A DNA stretch of 64,000 nucleotides from Amblyornis subalaris (taxonomy: Eukaryota; Chordata; Aves; Passeriformes; Ptilonorhynchidae): NCBI GenBank assembly GCA_018881555.1, contig JACAXG010000169.1, positions 1,404,977 through 1,468,976 on the forward strand. The letters run 5' to 3'. Positions within the stretch are counted from its first letter, which is position 1. Each line of letters starts with the position of its first letter. Positions 1 to 11,317 of this stretch are shown here, in pieces. A program made the position numbers and the translations under genes. The notes beneath the pieces were generated by a model. It did not search any database. It was not told the DNA's origin and saw only the letters and a list, made by a program, of their open reading frames with translations.

Positions 1-675
1 GGGCTTTATCCTGGGTTTTGCATTTCCTTAGGGCAGTGGGGCTTTCTCAGGCCAGGTGTTTAACACACACACCTGTCTTACAGCCTTGACCTGACTAAAA
101 AGCACAGTGAATTACAGCAGAGCATCAACTCACAGCACCATCCTTCTGCTGCACTCCGAGCCCTCAATGACACTGAAGAGCAGCACCATGAGACATTCCA
201 GGTCTCTTAGAGGATGTCTGATCTGAGCATCCAGTCCTGCTGCAGCATTTTGACAAATTCTGAGTATTAATCCATTGTTGATTTATTTTAATGCAATAAA
301 AACAATGTAATAACCAAGCTGGGTCTTTAGTGACACTTCTCATAAAAGAGATCAGTTTCAATATAGCAAAAGGGCTTTTGGGAATTATGCTTTTGGCCTT
401 AGAATGGTCAAATGGATCAAAGTAATGAAGTTAAAACAGCACAGGAAGTTATTGCCTGTCACCTGAGCTGAACTGCAGAGCTCAGCCTGGAGCTGCAGGA
501 AATAGCTGAGCTCTTCTNTCAGGTACCTCACATGGGCTCTGCTCCCCAGCGTCTGACACTGTTCTACCTCCCAGTGAGCCAGGTTAGCTCATTAATTGCA
601 CAGAAAATCAACTATTCCTGGCATTTGGCACACAAATGGATTTGACCAGGGCATGTGATGAGTGGAGACAGAGAT

Positions 676-965
676 CAAATGCCAGAAATCATNGACTGGT
701 TTGGGCTGGGAGAGACCTTAAAGCCCATCCAGTCCCACCCCTGCCATNGGCAGGGACACCTTCCNCTNTCCCANGTTGCTCCAAGCCCTGTCCANCCTGG
801 CCNTGGACACTTCCAGGGATCCAGGGGCAGCCACAGCTTCTCTGGGCANCCTGTGCCAGGGCCTCCCCACCCTCACANGGAACAATTCCTTCCCNATATC
901 TAACTAAATGTACCCTCCTTCAGTTTAAAGCCATTGTCCCTTGCCTGGGGGACAACAGAAAGGGG
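676..965 (-). mobile_element. CR1 LINE 3' fragment
   Basis: On the plus strand this reads as the reverse complement of a CR1 tail: the 'tggtttgggctgggagagac' block, then the 'ccatnggcagggacaccttcc' block and the 'caagccctgtcca' block. The sense strand of the element is therefore minus. It carries at least nine N positions, far more than the flanks. Confidence 0.85.
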
Positions 966-1189
966 TAAGTTGCCCTTTTTCTTGACAGAGATCTCCTTTG
1001 TCATCTGAGGCCTCATTCCCAGGCTGGACAAAGTAAACCAAAGTTCTCCTACATTATTATGTTCAGATTAAGCTGGTCTAGAGTAAAGCTGCTGCTNCAA
1101 GTGCAGCTGCCTCCTTTCTCCCCCCATAACTGTGATCCTGACTCCCCCCTTTAGCCCAAGCTTGGGAACAGGCACACAGAGTCTCTCCA

Positions 1190-1375
1190 GTTAAAAGGGA
1201 CCCTGAAGAATCATCAAGCCCCACTCCCTGCTCCTTGCAGGACTAGAATTAAATCCTACAACTAATCACAGTCTCCAGATGTTTCTGGAGCTCTGGCAGC
1301 CTTGGTGCCATGACCACTTCCCCAGGGAGCTTATCCCAGTGACCCACCACCCTCTCAGTGAGGAATCTTTTCAAA
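1190..1375 (-). mobile_element. Older CR1 fragment
   Basis: This is a diverged CR1 piece recognised by 'ctggagctctggcagccttg' and the following 'cccagggagcttatcccag' block, the same block order as the better copies at 41.1 and 62.2 kb. Confidence 0.65.
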
Positions 1376-1384
1376 AATATTTAA

Positions 1385-1460
1385 GGAGATAAGAATATTC
1401 AAGAATATTTAAGAAAATGAAAGGAGATAAGAATATTCAAGAATATTTAAGAAAATGAAA
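1385..1460. repeat. 38-bp tandem duplication, two copies
   Basis: Two perfect copies of a 38-base A-rich unit (1385-1422 and 1423-1460) sit next to each other, with a partial third copy of a few bases after them. They abut the older CR1 fragment. Confidence 0.9.
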
Positions 1461-3289
1461 GGAGACCCATTGGGTCAGACCAAGCTCTTGTTTCGTGTCA
1501 GGAGGTGATGCCCAGGGGAGAACACAAGAACAGAACAGGCACATGAGACACTTTCCCAAAACAGCTGCCCAGCCCCAAACCATTTTCAATTCAAGGACTT
1601 TCCACTCCAGTAGGGTCAACTTTCCTGTACATTTGGCAGACATAGAAGGAGTTGGATCCCATTTGGGTCATGGCACACCATTAGCTCAGCCTTCCTGGGG
1701 CCCCTTTAAGCCACCTCCATGGATTAATTTGCATTCTGGATCAATTAGCAGAGCACAGGCTGATTATTGCCTATATTGTTTAACCATGATCCTATTATCC
1801 GTAATCAGGAAGGCATTCCCATCCCTCAGAGCTGGGAGCACTCACTCTCACAATGTTATTAAAGAGCACCACGTTCATCTGTCCAGGTGGGAGAANGTCT
1901 GACCCTGCTGCAGAGTTCAGGTCCGAGCCAGGGCACAAACAGGGGCGAGATTCATGGTGGCACAAACCCAAACAAACACCACGAAAGGTAACTCAGAGGT
2001 TACCCTACAGCTTTCCTTCCCAAAGCACTTTCCAAAGGGAATAACAAAGTTACAGTTAATGCAATAGTCGGTCCACGCAGCTGAAAATAGCTCCTGACCT
2101 GGCACACAGGATTTGTCCAAGTGTCTGTCTTAGGTCGTCTAGGAGAGTCCACTCAATCAGCAGAATTTCAGGCTGGCACTTTTTTGACAGTCCAAACTGC
2201 TGAATTAGTTTATGGTAAAAAGAAAAAGAATCACAGGAAGATATTTTGAGAGTAAAAGTGCTGCATTTGGAGGCCTTCGTCAGAGATGATCTAAACTTAG
2301 AGGGTCTGAGGTGGGAAGTGTGTGACACCTACATGGGACATCTCCATCCTCTGGGAACCAGGCTCCTGGCTGCAGTGCCTGCCTTGTCTTCAGGGAAAGG
2401 AAAAATGGAATTATTCCAGACATTAGCTTTAAGTTAGAGGCCTGATGCAGTTAAAAATTTTAGAGATTATAATGACCAAGTAAAAGCTTATTTCCTCTTA
2501 AAAAGGATACTGCCAAGTGTTTCACATTCATTCTTCTTCCATAGCCAAAAGGGAATAATACAATTAAGCAGAGCAGCAGTGGACAGTCTCCCAGACAAAT
2601 TCAAACTAGGAAGTGCAAACCATCCACATCAGTTTGGGATGTGTCCCTGTGTGCCCTCGGCTTTGCGAACATCGGGTCTCTTGTTTGGTCGCACACACTG
2701 AGCTCTGCAGCAGCTCGGGGCGGGCCCGCGCAGCGCTAATGAGGGGGCAGAGGCGTGAAGTGACTCACGGGGGTAGGAACGCACTGAACGATTCTCAGGC
2801 TCCAGACCTCACAGTTAATCCCGCAACCCCAAAACATTCCCGGCAGGTCCAAGAAGTGCCCAGAGGGAAGGTTTGGGCAGTTCAGAACGTCAACTCGCCT
2901 GTGCACCACGTCCTGGCACGCTCCCTCCCTGCTTTTACAAGAGGAAGAGTTAACCTATTGCCTTAGAGCCTCCTCTTTACAGGATTTGTGTGGCACCGAT
3001 CAGAATAGGGCTTCGAGAGCGCTGGAAACGATCCAGGTGTTCCACAATGTCTGTTCTACACCGGAATAATCTGTATTTTTATATTAATATTTCGTTGGCC
3101 ATGATGATGCTGAAGTATTATTGTGGAGTACAAACACTGCTGGGTAAGCTCTGTGCCTGCAGCTAAANCATCAACGTCACATTTTTGTGAAACTTTGGGA
3201 AAAACAAGCAGGCTAAGGGTGTGCCCACCCTCACTGCAGGCTGAAAACTCACAGGTCTTCAGTGTTCATCTCCTGATTTCAGTGCAGAA

Positions 3290-3525
3290 TCATGGAATAG
3301 AATCATAGAATGGTTTGAGTGGGAAGGNACCTTAAAGCTCATCCCATCCCACCCTCTGCCATGGGCAGGGACACCTTCCACTATCCCAAGNTGCTCCAAG
3401 CCCTGTCCAACCTGGCCTTGGACACTNCCAGGGATCCAGGGGCAGCCACAGCTTCTCTGNGCANCCTGTGCCAGGGCCTCCCCACCCTCACAGGGAAGGA
3501 TTTTTTTNCTAGTATCTCATGTAAA
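3290..3525 (-). mobile_element. CR1 LINE 3' fragment
   Basis: It begins with the tail octamers ('aatcatggaatagaatcata') and continues into the conserved 'gggcagggacaccttccact' block, all in reverse orientation. Confidence 0.9.
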
Positions 3526-3825
3526 GCATTTAAATCTAAATCTATTAAAGCATTAATTAGTGTTTCCCTGAGGTGCAGAAGGACAATATTGTCCCATGCT
3601 TTTTGCTTTCCCACTCNGGCTGAGCTGAGCTGCTGCTCCTCTGTCCCTGTATTTATACCTGTGCTACAAGGAGCAATGTTTTTGTTCCAGTGTAAAACGT
3701 GACTCAGAGCAGTGAACGTGACTATTGCACCTTTAACATGTTTCATGTTTTACACATTGCAGTGAAACAAGACCTGAAAGCTGATTTAACATAAAGGCTC
3801 TGAAGCTACAGGATATAAAGTCAGG

Positions 3826-3955
3826 ATGGCTGCCCCGTCCCTAGAAGTGTCCAAGGCCAAGTTGGACAGAGCTTGGAGCAACCTGGGCTGGTGGAAGGTG
3901 TCCCTGCCCATAGCAAGGGGTGGAACTGGAGCTTTAAGGTCCCTTCCTGGGATTC
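3826..3955 (+). mobile_element. CR1 LINE 3' fragment, sense orientation
   Basis: The 'gaagtgtccaaggccaagtt' block and 'ggaaggtgtccctgcccata' block are in CR1 sense order. Only about 130 bases remain. With the copy at 3290-3525 it forms an inverted pair. Confidence 0.85.
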
Positions 3956-5504
3956 AGTGTACCAAATTCCATACACTGTAATTAAAAGCAAATACAGACT
4001 CCCATCAGTGACCAGGGAGGAGAGCCCACCGTGTCAGGAAGCAGAGCTGGATGGTCCCAGCCCAGGCTGTGCTGGTGAGCAGGGCAGCTTTGGGCCGAAT
4101 CCCTGGATCTGGGCCAGCCCCATCCCTGGCTCTGCTCCATCCCACCCCTTCCCCAGGCAGTCCCACAACACCAGCTNGCTGGGTTCTCAGTTCATGGACA
4201 AAAACACCTCATGCTCTGACAAAACAGAGACCAAAACGAGCTGCAGCAGCTCCCNAGGGCTCCAACAGCTCCGAGCTAAAAACAAGACTCAGACACGAAT
4301 TGTACCCGCAGGGATGGTGTTTATTCATCCAACCACTGNAACTGGAACAGTCACCCAGGTCTCACACAGGCCTGGCCCATGTGCTCAGTGTGTGCTTCTC
4401 CCAGCACAGCTTTATGTGCCCCACAAACAATTANCTTTACCTGGGCTCACAAGTCTCTGTGAACTTCCCCCGTTACAGCAACACCGCCCTCAACAGTAGA
4501 AAATACTCTCTTTCCATGGAAAAGAGCTGCACTGTCAATCACTGCTCACAATTTCAAGTATCACCCCAACANAGCACCTAATTAATCTCCTTTCTTGCAC
4601 TCTGAGCTTACTTAATTACCTGGTCAGGTTATCAACAGGGANGAAGTCTCATGGATTTACAGGGGTTTGGGCCAGGCATGGGGTCAGTGGGGCAGCGATG
4701 GAGGAGCTCACACTCCCTGTGCCCTCACACAGCACCAAGGGAAGAGGCCACAAACCAGTGGGGGGGGGAAAGCAGCTGTTATCTCCTGTTGGAAATTATG
4801 TAACTTTCCTAATTGTTTTAATTAATTGTAAACCCACTTTNAGCCAGCACTAGTTAAGTTGACAGATTTATNACTATTTTGATCATTAATCACCGAAAGC
4901 TCAAGTTGGCTAAAACTAACCTTGCCAAGCTTCAATAAACAAAGCCAACGGGAGATGGAGATTGGACATCTGGGATCTTAAATTTATGACCCTTCAAGGG
5001 CGTTGGAGTAACCAGAAGATGCAGAGGAGATTAAGGCCTGGAAAGTGGGAGATTCCCTGTCTGAGAAAATGATGATAAAAGGAGTAAANAATGTGGACCA
5101 AATTAGCACAAAGAGTGAGGAATCAATAACCAATAGAGGATAGCATACTAAGTAATGAAGAGAATTTTGTAACTTAGAAGCAATGAATGTTAATTTGTTT
5201 GCTAAAAATGTACGAATAAGTGAANAGTTTTGTATCTGCATTGGTGGCAGGGACTTTGTCACCCACACACACTCTTGTCCAAGAGTAAAGTAATGCCTTA
5301 CTCACTAACAGGGTAAGACAGTGTTAGAGGGACTCTTATATACCCCAATGATTTTGGAGGATCACTGCTCCTCTGCCCTTGGGGTTCCCACCAGTTCTCC
5401 CTCCCCAGGCTCTCCCCCGTGCCCTCACTCTGCTCCCAGCCCTGATAGCCCCTCAGGCCCCCACGAACTCCCAGTGCCCGCGGTGTAGCACCACCTACAC
5501 CTAA

Positions 5505-5790
5505 AATGTCCCTGTCCCATCACCTACTCCTGCCCCTACACCTCCACCTGTCCCTGTCCCATCACCTACCCCTGCCCCTACACCTCCACCTGTCCCTGTC
5601 CCATCACCTACACCGAACCCTGCCCCTACACCTAAACCTGTCCCTACACCTCCACCTGTCCCTGCCCCATCACCTGCCCCTGTCCCTACACCTGTCCCTA
5701 CACCTACACCTGTCCCTGCCACATCATCTGCCACTACACCTACACCTGCCCTTACACTTGCACCTGCACCTATAGCTACACCTGTCCCAT
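5505..5790. repeat. C-rich minisatellite upstream of POLE3
   Basis: Irregular tandem units of about 6-26 bases mix 'cctacacct', 'gtccctgtcccatcac' and 'ccacctgtccctg'. The reverse strand translates as a Gly/Val/Thr-rich frame, which is only a shadow of the repeat. Confidence 0.85.
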
Positions 5791-5844
5791 CCTTATCCTT
5801 ATCCTTATCCTTATCCTTATCCTTATCCTTATCCTTATCCTTAT
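5791..5844. repeat. (CCTTAT)n hexamer array, about 9 units
   Basis: A nearly perfect run of CCTTAT hexamers joins the minisatellite on its left to the polypyrimidine tract on its right. It differs from the vertebrate telomere hexamer CCCTAA by order and composition. Confidence 0.9.
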
Positions 5845-6095
5845 TCTTATCCCTGTCTCTTCCTTTCCCTCTCCTTCTCCTTCTTCTCCTTTTCCTTCCC
5901 CTTCCCCTTCTCCCTCTCCTTTACCTCCTTCCTCTTCTCCTTCTCCTTCTCCTTCTCTTTCTCTTTCTCCTTCTCCTTCTCCTTCTCCATCTCCTTCTCC
6001 TTCTCCTTCTCCATCTCCTCCTCCTTTTCCTTCTCCTTGTTTTCATTTTCCTTTTCCCTTTCCTTTTCCTTCCCTTTCTGCTCCCTCTCCCCGTC
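5845..6095. repeat. Polypyrimidine tract, (TTCTCC)n-like
   Basis: About 250 bases contain almost only C and T on the plus strand, built from ttctcc/ctcctt units with occasional single G or A. The complementary strand is a polypurine tract. It ends about 25 bases before the CpG-rich POLE3 promoter. A Lys/Glu-rich frame on the reverse strand is a composition artefact. Confidence 0.9.
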
Positions 6096-6099
6096 CCTC

Positions 6100-6330
6100 T
6101 CCCTCACGCCGCGCCGCCGCCATTTCCCGCCCTCAGGGCCGGGCCGCGGTGCGCGCCGGGAGCGGGCGGGGCGGCGGCGGAGCGCGGGCTGGGTACGGCC
6201 GGGCCGGGCCGGGATCCCCGCGTCCCACCGGGTCCCACAGGGATCCCCCGAGTCCCACCGGGATCCCCTCTATCCACCCGGGATCTCCCGTATCCCCGCG
6301 CCCCTGACGCCGCGTTTGCCTTGCAGGAGG
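6100..6330 (+). promoter_or_regulatory. POLE3: POLE3 CpG-island promoter with E2F and YY1-like sites
   Basis: A GC-rich, CpG-rich stretch directly precedes the first coding exon. A YY1-like core (GCCGCCATTT, 6116-6125) overlaps an E2F-like site (TTTCCCGCC, 6123-6131). A splice acceptor 'ttgcag' ends at 6326, so an upstream non-coding exon is likely, with a possible donor near 6193. E2F control would fit a replication gene; that part is inference. Confidence 0.6.
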
Positions 6331-6336
6331 CCCAGG

Positions 6337-8648
6337 ATGGCGGAGAGACCGGAGGACCTGAACCTGCCCAACGCCGTCATCACCCGCATCATCAAGGAGG
6401 CGGTGGGTGCCGGGCCCGCGGCCCAGCGGAGCGGGGCCTCTGCAGACCCCGGCCCCGGCAGGATCCTGCCCCTGGAGGACCCGGCCCCGGGAGGACCCGG
6501 CCCCGGGAGATCTCTGCCCCTTGAGACCTCGGTCCCGAGAGGATCCGGCCCCGGGAGATCCCTGGCCCGTGCTGTGTCCCCGCCCGCGGGGCTCTGTCCC
6601 GGCGCTGTCCCCCCGCGGGTACCGGGGGCTGCAGCACTCGCAGCCGTGTCCCAAGGGATGCTCCCAAGTGGAGCTCGGCAGCAGCGCAGCTCCCGCAGTG
6701 GCACTGTCAGAACCAGGCCCCCCAAAAACTCAGAGTACAAGTCCGTGTCTATATAAAAATCTGTGATAACTCTCAGTCGTTAATTTAATATTTTTGGTGT
6801 GGAGCTGTGAGGTGTTGCTGAGTGGATCTGGGTCTGGCAGGGGTGTCAGGAGCTGGGTAGTCACGGGATGAGTTACCCCAGAGACAGTGGGCAGACCCCA
6901 GACCCAGGGGTCACTGGGCTTCTGCTCAGCTCGGTGCCTTTGAGGGACACATTCCTGCTGNGCTTGGCTTCCAGCTGCGATCAGCTCCTGTGACACCACC
7001 CCAGAGCAGTTCCCAGTTCTTCTGNGCTTCTAAATGCCTTAACGAACTGGCACATGAATTATGTGAGTTTTAAGTCGTTTGTAGCAGCTGCTGATAAAAG
7101 TTGTATTTGTTTTTCAGCTTCCTGATGGAGTGAATATTTCCAAAGAAGCCCGGAGTGCGATCTCCCGAGCAGCGAGCGTGTTTGTGCTGTATGCAACATC
7201 ATGGTAAGGACTTGCTGCAGCAGTAACTGCTGCAGTTGATTGATAATTCACTTCTCTTCTGGCCTGGAGAGCCTTTCCCAGTGCTTGTTTCTGTATTGTC
7301 TGTTTATACAAATAAACCAGTCTGCAGCACAGCCCAGTCTGCCAGGCTGCAGCAGATGGGTTTGGACTGCCCAGAACAGCCCGTGGGAAGGCAGTTGGGC
7401 TCTGGACACAGACATGTCCCAAAAAGAGGGGTCTCAAACTGCCATTAACCTTAGAACGTGACTGCACAGCCTTCCTGGCAAAGGCAGCAGCGCTTGGCTC
7501 ACTTTTCAGGTTCCTCATCAAAAACCTGTGTTAGGGCAAGAACTGCCACAGAGGACACAGTCACATTTTTGGGGTGGCTCAGCATATTCTGTGCAGGGAG
7601 TCGCTTCTCTGCTGTCCAGCCCTCCCAGGGCTGTGTGGAACTGTCACAGCCAAGGTTCAGGGTTTCTNCTTCCCTTGCTTGTAGAAAAGGTCTGTGCAAG
7701 CAGAAACCAACACTGTGGGAAAGCACAGAGAGCCAGTGTAAACAAAAATGTGTCTCAAACCTCCATTAGTAAGTGATAAAAAACCCCTAAATGTTTAGGA
7801 GATGGCTTTTTTAAGTTGCTTGTGACTTAATAAACAAGATTGAATTATAACAGTTCCCAATGACCTCTCCTTTAATCTTTGGTTTTGCCTAGTGCAAATA
7901 ACTTTGCCATGAAGGGGAAGAGGAAAACCCTGAATGCTGGGGACGTGCTCTCTGCCATGGAGGAGATGGAGTTCCAGAGATTCGTGGCCCCTCTGAAGGA
8001 GTCCCTGGAAGGTACCGTGCTCCGTGGGTGTCGAGGGAGCCCGAGCAGCACCGAGTCCTGTTTTTCTCGAGCGCTGGACAAGCAACACTTACTTGCCTGT
8101 CTTGTTTCTCTTCTCTTTGCCCAGCATCCTACACTGCAGTTTGCCTGGGGAATAACTAATGTGCACCTTAACGGGACTGGGATAACATTATTGCACAACT
8201 GATGAGGATTGAGAAAGTCTCATCTGCTCTCACTCCCCTATTATGTTTATCTAAGGAAAGCCGTAGGTGCTGCCTGTAAATGTGAACTCCTGCGTCCTTT
8301 TCAGCATTTTTCTGCTGAAATTTAACCTGATTTCCTATGGAGCTGCTCAGCACAGCTCAGCTCGTAGGGTGAGTTGTGCTCTGAGTTCGCTGCTCCCCTG
8401 GAAAGCTGGGAGAGCAAGTGGACGTTGGACCTCAGCCACTGACCTGTCCATGCCAGCTCTGGCCCCTCACTGTTCCCTCCTCTCCAGTTTACAGGCGTGA
8501 GCAGAAAGGAAAGAAAGAAGCCAGGAAAGATAAAGACAAGAAGGCAGACTCGGAGGAGCAGGATAAGAGCCGGGAGGAAGACAATGATGACGATGACGAA
8601 AGGATGGANGAGGAAGAGCAAAACGAGGAGGAGGAGGTGGACAACTGA
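6337..8648 (+). CDS. POLE3: DNA polymerase epsilon subunit 3 (CHRAC17), histone-fold protein
   Basis: Four coding exons: 6337-6402, 7118-7203, 7893-8011 and 8488-8648, all with GT/AG borders, giving 143 residues (human 147). The protein starts [15 protein letters not shown], the conserved N-terminus. Residues about 8-90 form the histone fold; the C-terminal third is a Lys-rich then Asp/Glu-rich tail ending EEEEVDN. In the family it pairs with POLE4 in the polymerase epsilon holoenzyme, where the pair binds H3-H4, and with CHRAC1 in the CHRAC nucleosome-sliding complex. The ATG chosen follows an acceptor by ten bases and matches the family start. One N lies in the acidic tail (8609). The model is about four residues shorter than human in the Lys-rich linker. 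Confidence 0.97.
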
Positions 8649-10090
8649 GCTCGCTCGTGGGCAGGGGCTGGGGTGTGTTCAGAGGGATATAAAGGCTGTA
8701 AATCAACCTTGCTGTGTCCCCTCGTGTGTCCAGCAGAGCTTTGTGCTGCCCCTCTGTGGCCTGTCCCTTTTGGCCTTTAATTTGTATATAAAGGACTTGT
8801 GGTGAAGCTTTTGCCATGGCAGGGTGGCCCCTCCCCAGGCTCTGGGCAGGCACTCACTGGGCTTTTGATGCTGGGCTGGCTCTGAAAGAGAGGAAAAAAG
8901 AACTGGTGGGTGCTCAGTGCAGAGGCTGTCCAGGAGAACATGAGACTCTTGAATGTCAGGGGCNGAATCCAGTCATTAACCCTCTGGGGTGTAGAACACA
9001 GATGATGATGTCAGGAGGCTTGGAAGCTGGACACTGAAGCTTTTCATCCAAGTGACGGGTTTTTTGCCTTTGTTTCCTTGCATCCTGGCTGTGTCCTTCA
9101 GCCTGAGCAGCAGCAGGGCCTGAGCATGGCTGTACGGGGCCCATGAGTCCACTCAGTGACTCACCCACACTAACCCAAATCCAAAAAACTCACAGTGCTG
9201 ACAATGTAAACTGAACACTGAAAGTGTCTTGGGAAGCCCTGTGAGACAAAGAGGAGATTGATTTAAAATGTGAAGCACAATGAGGGGCTAAAATGAGGGT
9301 CAGGGCTGATAATGGGGCTTTGTGCACTGCTGGGGTCTGGTGGCCTCACCTGTTCCTCTGCAGAGCAGCAGCTCCCACAGCAAGCTCAAATGTGGTGGAA
9401 CAGAGTGGTGAATTGTGGTGGTTGGGTTTTTTCCCTTTCCCAGTTGGAATGAGCTAATTCCATCCAAGGTCCCTGTGTAGCCTTCGCTGGTCATTCCAGG
9501 GGCACAGATGCCTCCAGCTGGGATGGGCTCTGGGAGGGCAGCAGGGGCAGGATGTGCCCACCCAGGAGACCCACGTGGTTTCAAAGAAAGGCTCCTGCAG
9601 GAAAGAANGGTTGAAAGAAGCCACTGGTATCCCTGGTGCTCGTGTAGGTTTGTGCTCTTCCACTCGAACTTTAGTTTTGATGCGTTTCTCCCTCGGAAAG
9701 TTTTAGGTACATTTAAAACCCCCAAGTTTTGATGATGTGCAGTTTTAAAATAGCACTTGCAAGGAATCNCAGATCCTTTCCACCAAAAAATGGTCACAGA
9801 GCTACCTACAAGAACCACCCTGCCTTCCTGCTTTTCTGGCACGCTGGATTTTCACGCACACGAGCCCAACTCCTGAAAAGAACTGAACCAACACGGATTT
9901 TCTGCTGTTTAGTTTCTGCTGGCATTCAGTCAGGACATGGAAAGCCTGAGCTGATGATGTGTCCTCAGCATTGATAAACACCTGCCTTCCAGCTCTTTTT
10001 CCTTGTTTTTCTCTTCAGCACATATCTGGGGTGTGTATTCCGGAAGGGAATGAGATCTAAATAAAAGCCAGATATTTTTTTTTACAGAAA
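8649..10090 (+). other. POLE3: Probable POLE3 3' untranslated region
   Basis: No open frame of note and no CR1 copy is seen after the stop codon. The first standard AATAAA on the plus strand that I see is at 10060-10065, so the 3'UTR may be about 1.4 kb. An earlier, weaker site near 8790 ('tatataaagga') could also be used. Confidence 0.5.
10060..10065 (+). terminator. POLE3: Poly(A) signal AATAAA, probably POLE3
   Basis: A perfect AATAAA is followed by a T-rich run at about 10075-10083. It is the first canonical signal found downstream of the POLE3 stop. Confidence 0.55.
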
Positions 10091-10559
10091 TGGAGTCTCC
10101 TATTTCGGTCAGTTGTAAAATGAGCAGGTTGTGGTTGCNTAAGTGGGATGGGAGCGTGCAGCCAAGGCAGGAGCAAACGCTCTGGGAAATGGTTTCTGGA
10201 GCAGCTGAGAGTGGAGGGAGGATGAGGGGAGGATGAAGGCTGCTGCAGCCTGGCCTCTTGTGTGAGAGGAGGGAGGGAATTGTGGAGGCTGGAAAGAACT
10301 AAGGGATTTCCAGGTCTCAGAGAAGCAAGGTTGGGGTGCCGATGTTTGCTGGGGGAAGGAGCCTTCAGCTCAGCCTCTCTCCAGGGAGAGGCTCTAGGCT
10401 GGAGGGGGAGATCCAGGATTTGGGTCCAGGGTTTCTGCACTGCAGTGGGTTAGGGAATGATGCTTTGGCATNGGCACTGCAGCACGTCCTGCACTGAACC
10501 CAGCCCGAGCATCTCCCCAACTCTGGAGACCAAGGAAGGGGTCTGGGCTTACCTGGGCC

Positions 10560-11140
10560 TGGCAGACCCCCAGCACCCCAAAACCCAGCTCAGGTTCCTC
10601 TGCAGCACCCCAAAACCCTGCTCCACACCACAGCATCCCAACCACGCTCCTTACTCCTGCAGCACCCCAAACCCTGCTTTGTGACCATCACAGCACCCCA
10701 ATGCCCTGTTCCAATCCCCCCAGAACCCCTAAACCTGGCTTCATGTCCTCCCACATGAGCACCCTAAAAACTGGACTGCATGTAATCCCAGCACCCCAAA
10801 GCCCTGCTCCATGCCCCTCTCATCACCCCAAAACCTGGCTTTGGGTCCCCCAGCATCCCAAAACTGCACTGCATGGCCCCCCAGCACCCCACAGCCCTAC
10901 TCCAGCCCCCCCGAGCCCCAAAACCTGCCTCCTGCCCCCCAGTACTCCAAAACCCTGCTCCATGTCCCCCAGAACCCCAAAACTTGGCTCTGGGCTCCCC
11001 TGCAGCACCCNAAACCCGGCTCCTCCTGACCCCAAAACTGTACTGCATGGCCCCCAGCAGCCAAGGCCAGCCTCCTGCCCCCCGCAGCACCCCAAAGCCC
11101 TGCCCCATGCTCCCCGCACCCCTATCCCTGCTGCAGACCC
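10560..11140. repeat. C-rich minisatellite, about 20-30 bp units
   Basis: Roughly twenty degenerate units are built around 'cagcaccccaaaaccctgct', with lengths varying between about 20 and 35 bases. It lies about 100 bases upstream of the ALAD CpG promoter. Long proline-rich frames in several phases (for example 10701-11252) are produced by the repeat and are not genes. Confidence 0.9.
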
Positions 11141-11245
11141 CAAATCCCCGCTCCCCCATCGCCCCCGGCCCCCCGCGCCGCCTGCCGCGCTTTTCCCGCG
11201 CTCAGCCGCGCGAGACTTCCCGCCAGCACCCCCGCGGGCGGTGAT

Positions 11246-11317
11246 ATGCTAATCAGGGGGCGGGGCCATGCAAATCGCGAGGGCACAGTGGCACGGCCGG
11301 AGCGGACGCGGCGATCG
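11246..11317 (+). promoter_or_regulatory. ALAD: Candidate ALAD housekeeping promoter and non-coding exon 1
   Basis: An octamer-like ATGCTAAT (11246-11253), a GC box (11256-11266) and a perfect octamer ATGCAAAT (11268-11275) lie within 30 bases at the start of a CpG island. A strong donor, 'atcg|gtgagt', follows with its exon edge at 11317. ALAD coding begins 3.3 kb further on behind a splice acceptor, so this is the best candidate for its untranslated first exon. Attribution to ALAD rests on position and strand. Confidence 0.55.

Larger units (their letters stand above)
1..5500. other. Intergenic region upstream of POLE3, no gene recognised
   Basis: No open reading frame here resembles a known protein and none has convincing splice signals. 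The stretch holds CR1 fragments (listed separately), a 38-bp tandem duplication at 1385-1460 and AT-rich unique sequence. In mammals the neighbour on this side of POLE3 is C9orf43, then RGS3; neither is visible. A 117-codon frame at 2613-2966 runs through a small GC-rich patch but matches nothing I know and is probably chance. Confidence 0.6.

Noticed and set aside
2613..2966. 117-codon frame near a GC-rich patch
   Set aside because: No homologue recognised and no splice or promoter support; kept only as a possible regulatory patch.
5791..5844. Interstitial telomere repeat
   Set aside because: The unit is CCTTAT, not CCCTAA in any register or strand.
5847..6107. Lys/Glu-rich 86-codon frame on the minus strand
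   Set aside because: It is a direct translation of the polypurine tract; no start context, splice signal or homologue.
10701..11252. 183-codon proline-rich frame
   Set aside because: It lies in the minisatellite; frames in several phases and on both strands are open for the same reason.
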